Of a stretch of DNA of 64,000 bases, positions 59,927 to 64,000 are shown piece after piece. A program made the position numbers and the translations under genes. The number at the start of each line of letters is the position of its first letter. Within the stretch, counting starts at the first letter, position 1. The stretch spans positions 248,001 to 312,000 of the forward strand of contig NW_027043838.1 in NCBI RefSeq assembly GCF_037102585.1. The letters run 5' to 3'. The notes beneath the pieces are model-generated. The model saw only the letters and a program-made list of their open reading frames with translations. It had not been told where the DNA came from and searched no databases. This DNA comes from Saccharomycopsis crataegensis (Eukaryota; Ascomycota; Saccharomycetes; Ascoideales; Saccharomycopsidaceae).

Positions 59927-60717
59927 GATGGTGGTATTTATTTGATGTTAAACTGAAGAGAATGAATGAATAGATTTGGAATAATGTGCCAATAGATTTG
60001 TACTCTTTTTTTTTTTTTTTTTCTTTTTTTAGGGAAAGTTTCTTTCTTTCTTTCTTTCTTTCTTTCTTTTTTTTGGCTTTTGATTTCTTGACGGTTTTGA
60101 TAATCAGGATAGGTGAGAGAAAGAACGATGATATTTATAATTGGGCGGAAAGCATAAAATTTTTTTAGATTGCAACCTATGATGGGATGGCTGTAAGGTT
60201 GTTATTATGTCGATGCGTATATTGTTTGAATAGTAAAAGGGGTAAGTGGGCCTTATCGAGGCAGTACTGGATATAATAGATATGCAATAAACAACAGGAG
60301 ATGGTATAATATGTTATTTACTATGTATTAAGGGTAGTATAAACGTCTAATGATATAATGCTAATATATATATATATAAATATGATATATAACATAACAT
60401 ATATAATGTATGAGAGCATGGTAGTATTCTCCACCCTCCACCAACAATTAGCGCTTAATAAACTATGACGACCACACTGCATATTTTTTACGCCAACAAT
60501 AAACGAAGTGCCCTCACCCGGCCTCAACTGGCAGGCTGGCTGTGCTTACTGCATGGATCATAACATTGATGCATTTCACTACATACAACATTCACATCTC
60601 CAACAATTACATTATATATCAACAACTAACAATTACACATATTTATATTAACAATTACACATAATATACCAAAAATCAAGAAATACCTAAATAAAACAAC
60701 CCACCTTCTTTCTTTTT
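59927..60717. other. Intergenic: PRM10-like promoter with (TTTC)n repeat
   Basis: 791 bp. T-run at 60006-60022, (TTTC)n at 60039-60069 within the leader or proximal promoter of the PRM10-like gene. TA-rich stretch 60364-60415. The rest is 3' region of the dioxygenase gene. No gene seen. Confidence 0.6.
60039..60069. repeat. (TTTC)n microsatellite
   Basis: About seven TTTC units about 115 bp upstream of the PRM10-like ATG. Confidence 0.8.
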
Positions 60718-61968
60718 TTAAACAGCAATCGTTTTACTGATACTACTCCCCTTATTAGCACTTGGATCATTCTGGATCAAACTCATCAACGTGTCTCTCC
60801 CCAATAACTTCACCTCCCCTGTAGTCTCTCTTCTTTTGGAATTCAAAAACTTCCCCTTCTCTTCATCCCATTCCTTGAACGTAATTCTTTTTGCCCCGTT
60901 AACCTTCTCCAATCCCAATTGTTGCAACTTTGGAGATTTCAAACTTATTGGGTCTATAAGCGTCGTCAATGATGGATCACAGAAATAAATAACCGTGTTC
61001 CGTTTATGTTCCATTTGGTCCACCGGTGGGGTCGTCACTCTGTGGATCGATGACTTGAAATACCCCCCTGACAAATATTTGAATGCATCACCAATATTTA
61101 CAATCAACGAATCAGGAGTATGCGAAACATACTTCCAGGCCCCAGTATCATGCTCTCTGATTTGTAATGACACAATTGGTTGAGAAATAATAAATGTCAA
61201 CGCTGTAGCATCAGTATGGCCCCTCAACCACGTCCCCGAAGTCAAATCACGGTATTCTGCAGAAACTTCATGGTAGAGCAAGAACCGTCCAAACCCTCCC
61301 CCGGACTTCTCAATATCATTCTCATGGACTGAAAAATGATGATCCCAAAGACTGCCTTCTGGAAGCTCTAAAATGATATCAATAAGTGTCAACACTTGCC
61401 GAAGAACCCTGCAATGAAGCTCCTTATAATACCCCGATACCTCATCAAGATAATACTTAAAAAACTCAGGGTATTCGGTTTTGTTAAAGAAAATATCATC
61501 ATGGAGAAAATGTCTAATATTGAAAAACTCGACATTATCCCGTTGCCCATTTTGATACTCCCAATGACCTCTTGGCTTGTAACCGACCCCACGAATCACT
61601 CCCAATTCCCGATCAGCTTCATCGGGATGTTTAGTGTTACCAGCATGGAATTTTTTTTTAGTATCATCATCAAGTTCAAATAAAGATTGACCAATTGATT
61701 TCATTCTTTCTAGAGTATCATGATCAATTCCATGACCTGTCAATTTGAAAAACCCGTAGGTCGTCAACGCCGATTCCAATTGGTTTGCAAGTTGCTGACG
61801 AGATTTTAGACCTTGTGGGCCTTCTTGGAATGTGGATAAGTCAATGGCTTGCAAATCAATCATAGGAACATCGAGCTTAGTGGGTGGAGCCTCGATAAAT
61901 GGACGGACTTTATGAGCGAGGTCGATTTCCGCTTTATTGATTGGGTTAAAATAGTGTTGAGAGAGCAT
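60718..61968 (-). CDS. 2-oxoglutarate/Fe(II)-dependent dioxygenase (isopenicillin-N-synthase-like)
   Basis: 416 residues. An N-terminal DIOX_N-type domain ('VPMIDLQAIDLS', 'TYGFFKLTGHGID') is followed by the jelly-roll core. The iron triad is His251 and Asp253 in 'RGHTDATALTF' and His309 in 'SIHRVTTPP'; Arg323 in 'KRNTVIYF' is placed to bind 2-oxoglutarate (Thr instead of the usual Ser two later). Such enzymes are common in fungi, often as singletons with unknown substrates. No biosynthetic cluster genes lie nearby, so a general metabolic role is more likely than secondary metabolism. No targeting signal seen. Confidence 0.88.
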   Translation of the reverse strand: MLSQHYFNPINKAEIDLAHKVRPFIEAPPTKLDVPMIDLQAIDLSTFQEGPQGLKSRQQLANQLESALTTYGFFKLTGHGIDHDTLERMKSIGQSLFELDDDTKKKFHAGNTKHPDEADRELGVIRGVGYKPRGHWEYQNGQRDNVEFFNIRHFLHDDIFFNKTEYPEFFKYYLDEVSGYYKELHCRVLRQVLTLIDIILELPEGSLWDHHFSVHENDIEKSGGGFGRFLLYHEVSAEYRDLTSGTWLRGHTDATALTFIISQPIVSLQIREHDTGAWKYVSHTPDSLIVNIGDAFKYLSGGYFKSSIHRVTTPPVDQMEHKRNTVIYFCDPSLTTLIDPISLKSPKLQQLGLEKVNGAKRITFKEWDEEKGKFLNSKRRETTGEVKLLGRDTLMSLIQNDPSANKGSSISKTIAV

Positions 61969-62466
61969 TATGTAGATAATAATTGAAAGTTAAATTATAT
62001 TAAAATTATTTTCATAAAAATATGTAGCAAAAAAGGTATTGATTTTATGTCGACTATAAATATACATAAATATATAATTTCCACCACTATTGGCACACCT
62101 CCCACACATTACCCATAATCTCACATGTCATGTTGCGATTTGACAGTGTGGGGGAAAATCTCTTCTTTTTTTTTTTGCTGTCGCATACATTCTATTATTC
62201 TAATTAGTAGTAAATAATTATTATAGGTAACTTTCTTAGTGTTTTAACATTATTTGGATTGTTGTATATAAATATATATATATTATAAACTACATGGAGC
62301 TTCATCCGTAAGACACCCAAACAGAAATTGCTAAATGCCTCATAGACAACCATCGTATATGGACTACACACATAGTGCATACCAAATTAGCACCACCGTA
62401 CCACAGTAGATCATCTATTGATCTCCAATAGCCTACATTTATCATATTATCATCCCACGTTGTAGA
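61969..62466. other. Intergenic: dioxygenase promoter, protease 3' end
   Basis: 498 bp, AT-rich. A T-tract near 62165-62178 and a TA-rich box at 62266-62284. No gene seen. Confidence 0.55.
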
Positions 62467-63798
62467 TCACTTCAAAAATTCAATCCTCGTCTCGTTGGTG
62501 TACTTGGCCTGGGCAATACCTACTTGCTCACTCTCCAAATCATATAATATATACGCCCTTCTCAAAAAAGCGTCCCCGAGGGTCCAAGTTTCCTCTGAAC
62601 TCTCCATCAACCCAAATATACACTCACTCTCTTGACTATCCGATTTCCCATTCACATGGAATAACAAATCGGAAAATGGCACAACCACCTCGACCCCCTT
62701 GAACTGGAACTGGAAATCCGGTCCTTGGGCATCACAACTGGCTGTGTAATGCATATATTTCGAAGAATACGTAGCATAACTTTCTTGAATTTTAAAGGCA
62801 ACCTCCGATGGAGCATATATCAAAGAAGTCCCGGAATCAAGCAACGCAGGATACGAATTGTTGTTGTTGGAGAAATATGATTTATTATTCACCACCACAT
62901 CTTGCAATTCCACATAAAACGCCATGCTCTGATTCACCGCATACCCTGAGCCATCAATCTTTACTAGATCCAACATTGGTAATGATGATCCTTGATATTT
63001 TGCATGGTCAATGGCCCCAAATAAAATTGACCCTCGTTCTGAATCGGCGGAGCTCAAGAATAGCGAATACCCAGCCCGATCAATATAACCTTCTTTTTTC
63101 AACCTTATTGGGAAATTATCATACCGAAACCCTCCTAATCCTTTTGCCTCAAGCTCCAGTTCCGATAAACTGATATCTCCTCTGGCCATTGCGTCCAAAA
63201 TCCACACCAGCGCTTCGTTCAGAGGGAACCCAATCCCAAACACCCCGAACCCCGCGGTATGTGATTGGGCTAACCCAAAGATGAATTGAGGAATCTCAAT
63301 ATTATTCAATTGCAAAGTATCATCAGCCCATATTCCTTGGGCCTGCAGCAGGTCGCTATAAGCGATCCGGAAGTTTGGGTGGTATTCTTTGGCACTCGAA
63401 GATGAGTTCATATTATAAGACCCATAAACTGATGATATTTCTTGAGCATTGTTGGAAGATGAGCCAGGAATCCATAAGTCCAGTGACCCTGTATCGACAG
63501 AAACTTTGAGTTTCTGGGGTGGAGTCCCCATTTGGATTTCCGTCATATAGGTTGAATATTCATTCTCAAGCTCGAATAGAAGGTCCTGGGCACTAACATT
63601 TCTAGAGTTCTTCGATTGAATACCAAGAGATGGTGATGATAGAACCTCACTAGCTGAAAGATTGAAAGTTGGGGAGCTTCTAACGATATCAAAATCCAAA
63701 ATAATTGGTTGACGTGGTTGTCTTTTGGTGATCGGGAGGGCTTGTGAAGCAATTGATAGAAGAGTCAATGGGATTATAAATGACAGTAGCAATATCAT
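62467..63798 (-). CDS. Secreted pepsin-type aspartyl protease, divergent
   Basis: 443 residues. Signal peptide about 1-20 (ending SQA), then a propeptide with Lys-Arg at 25-26, a Kex2-type site. Catalytic aspartates are Asp102 in 'SVDTGSLDLWIPGSS' and about Asp321 in 'ALLDSGTSLIYAP'. The C-terminal disulfide pair is present ('TASCDAQG', 'SECIFGL') but the first-lobe disulfide loop of Candida SAPs has no cysteines. The flap reads 'IAYSDLLQAQGIW' where YGDGS-like sequence is usual. No GPI-attachment signal at the C-terminus, so it should be released. It belongs to the yapsin/SAP superfamily. Substrate unknown. Confidence 0.88.
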   Translation of the reverse strand: MILLLSFIIPLTLLSIASQALPITKRQPRQPIILDFDIVRSSPTFNLSASEVLSSPSLGIQSKNSRNVSAQDLLFELENEYSTYMTEIQMGTPPQKLKVSVDTGSLDLWIPGSSSNNAQEISSVYGSYNMNSSSSAKEYHPNFRIAYSDLLQAQGIWADDTLQLNNIEIPQFIFGLAQSHTAGFGVFGIGFPLNEALVWILDAMARGDISLSELELEAKGLGGFRYDNFPIRLKKEGYIDRAGYSLFLSSADSERGSILFGAIDHAKYQGSSLPMLDLVKIDGSGYAVNQSMAFYVELQDVVVNNKSYFSNNNNSYPALLDSGTSLIYAPSEVAFKIQESYATYSSKYMHYTASCDAQGPDFQFQFKGVEVVVPFSDLLFHVNGKSDSQESECIFGLMESSEETWTLGDAFLRRAYILYDLESEQVGIAQAKYTNETRIEFLK

Positions 63799-64000
63799 TT
63801 TATTTTGTCTTAAAATTTAATATCACTTCGGTTTGAGTGTTAAATAATGAACCCTTGGAAAGAACATAAATATAGTCCCGATAACCTCAGGATATTTCTG
63901 ATTATTTATTCATATCGTTCATAATATCCCACCAAGGCCATCATCGCCGTACCTCTTGGGGGTTATAAGAAGCACCCTTTCGAGTATTAACACTGGTGGC
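63799..64000. promoter_or_regulatory. Upstream region of the aspartyl protease gene
   Basis: 202 bp to the window edge; AT-rich leader just before the ATG, no clear binding site recognised. Confidence 0.5.

Overview
This is nuclear DNA of an ascomycete yeast, most likely of the CUG-Ser (Candida/Debaryomyces) clade. The DNA is AT-rich and compact. Introns are few, short and close to the 5' ends of genes, with yeast-type branch points (TACTAAC or one-base variants). There are intron-bearing and intronless tRNA genes, a Zorro-like L1-clade LINE and a probable complex I assembly factor, which Saccharomyces lacks. CTG codons are rare in the highly expressed genes. Two of the few CTG codons that fall in conserved motifs sit where Ser or Thr is expected: the 'GYYxRSL' RNase H motif of the Ty3-like element and a WD blade of PAC1. 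This fits CUG=Ser decoding.

Left arm (1-13,967): a peroxisomal Lon-like protease running off the edge, a flavocytochrome b2 without presequence, spliced RIB3, a 1.7 kb gene-poor stretch, tRNA-Gly(GCC), TRS85, the nonaspanin EMP70, and a three-knuckle GIS2-like protein.

Mobile block (13,968-37,943): one Ty3/gypsy element with LTRs about one base apart, a 5 bp target duplication, and its 3' end 10 bp upstream of an intron-containing tRNA-Pro(UGG). Its 3' LTR is split by a 19.0 kb head-to-tail array of three near-identical LINEs on the minus strand. The middle LINE is a mosaic of the outer two: its ORF1 matches the left copy, and its ORF2 and 3' UTR match the right copy. That pattern is expected if a dimer became a trimer by unequal crossing-over. 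The dimer itself probably formed by insertion of one LINE at the poly(A) end of another. The left and middle copies have both ORFs open; the right copy has two single-T losses in homopolymer runs.

Right arm (37,944-64,000): tRNA-Pro, ALA1, an HPP-family membrane protein, a spliced 58-residue twin-CX9C protein resembling NDUFAF8, NUP170 (its ATG is created by splicing), ATG8 (one coding and one probable 5' UTR intron), spliced cytosolic IDP2, DPH5, TSC13, UTP11, PAC1/LIS1, a PRM10-like ThrE-family membrane protein, a 2-oxoglutarate/Fe(II) dioxygenase and a secreted aspartyl protease. These are single-copy housekeeping genes with no operon-like grouping. Several pairs are divergent and share promoters: EMP70 and the GIS2-like gene, HPP and the NDUFAF8-like gene, NUP170 and ATG8, TSC13 and UTP11.

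I found no wholly new multi-gene system. The most notable items are the recombinant LINE trimer nested in a tRNA-targeted Ty3 element, the split start codon of NUP170, and the small spliced genes.
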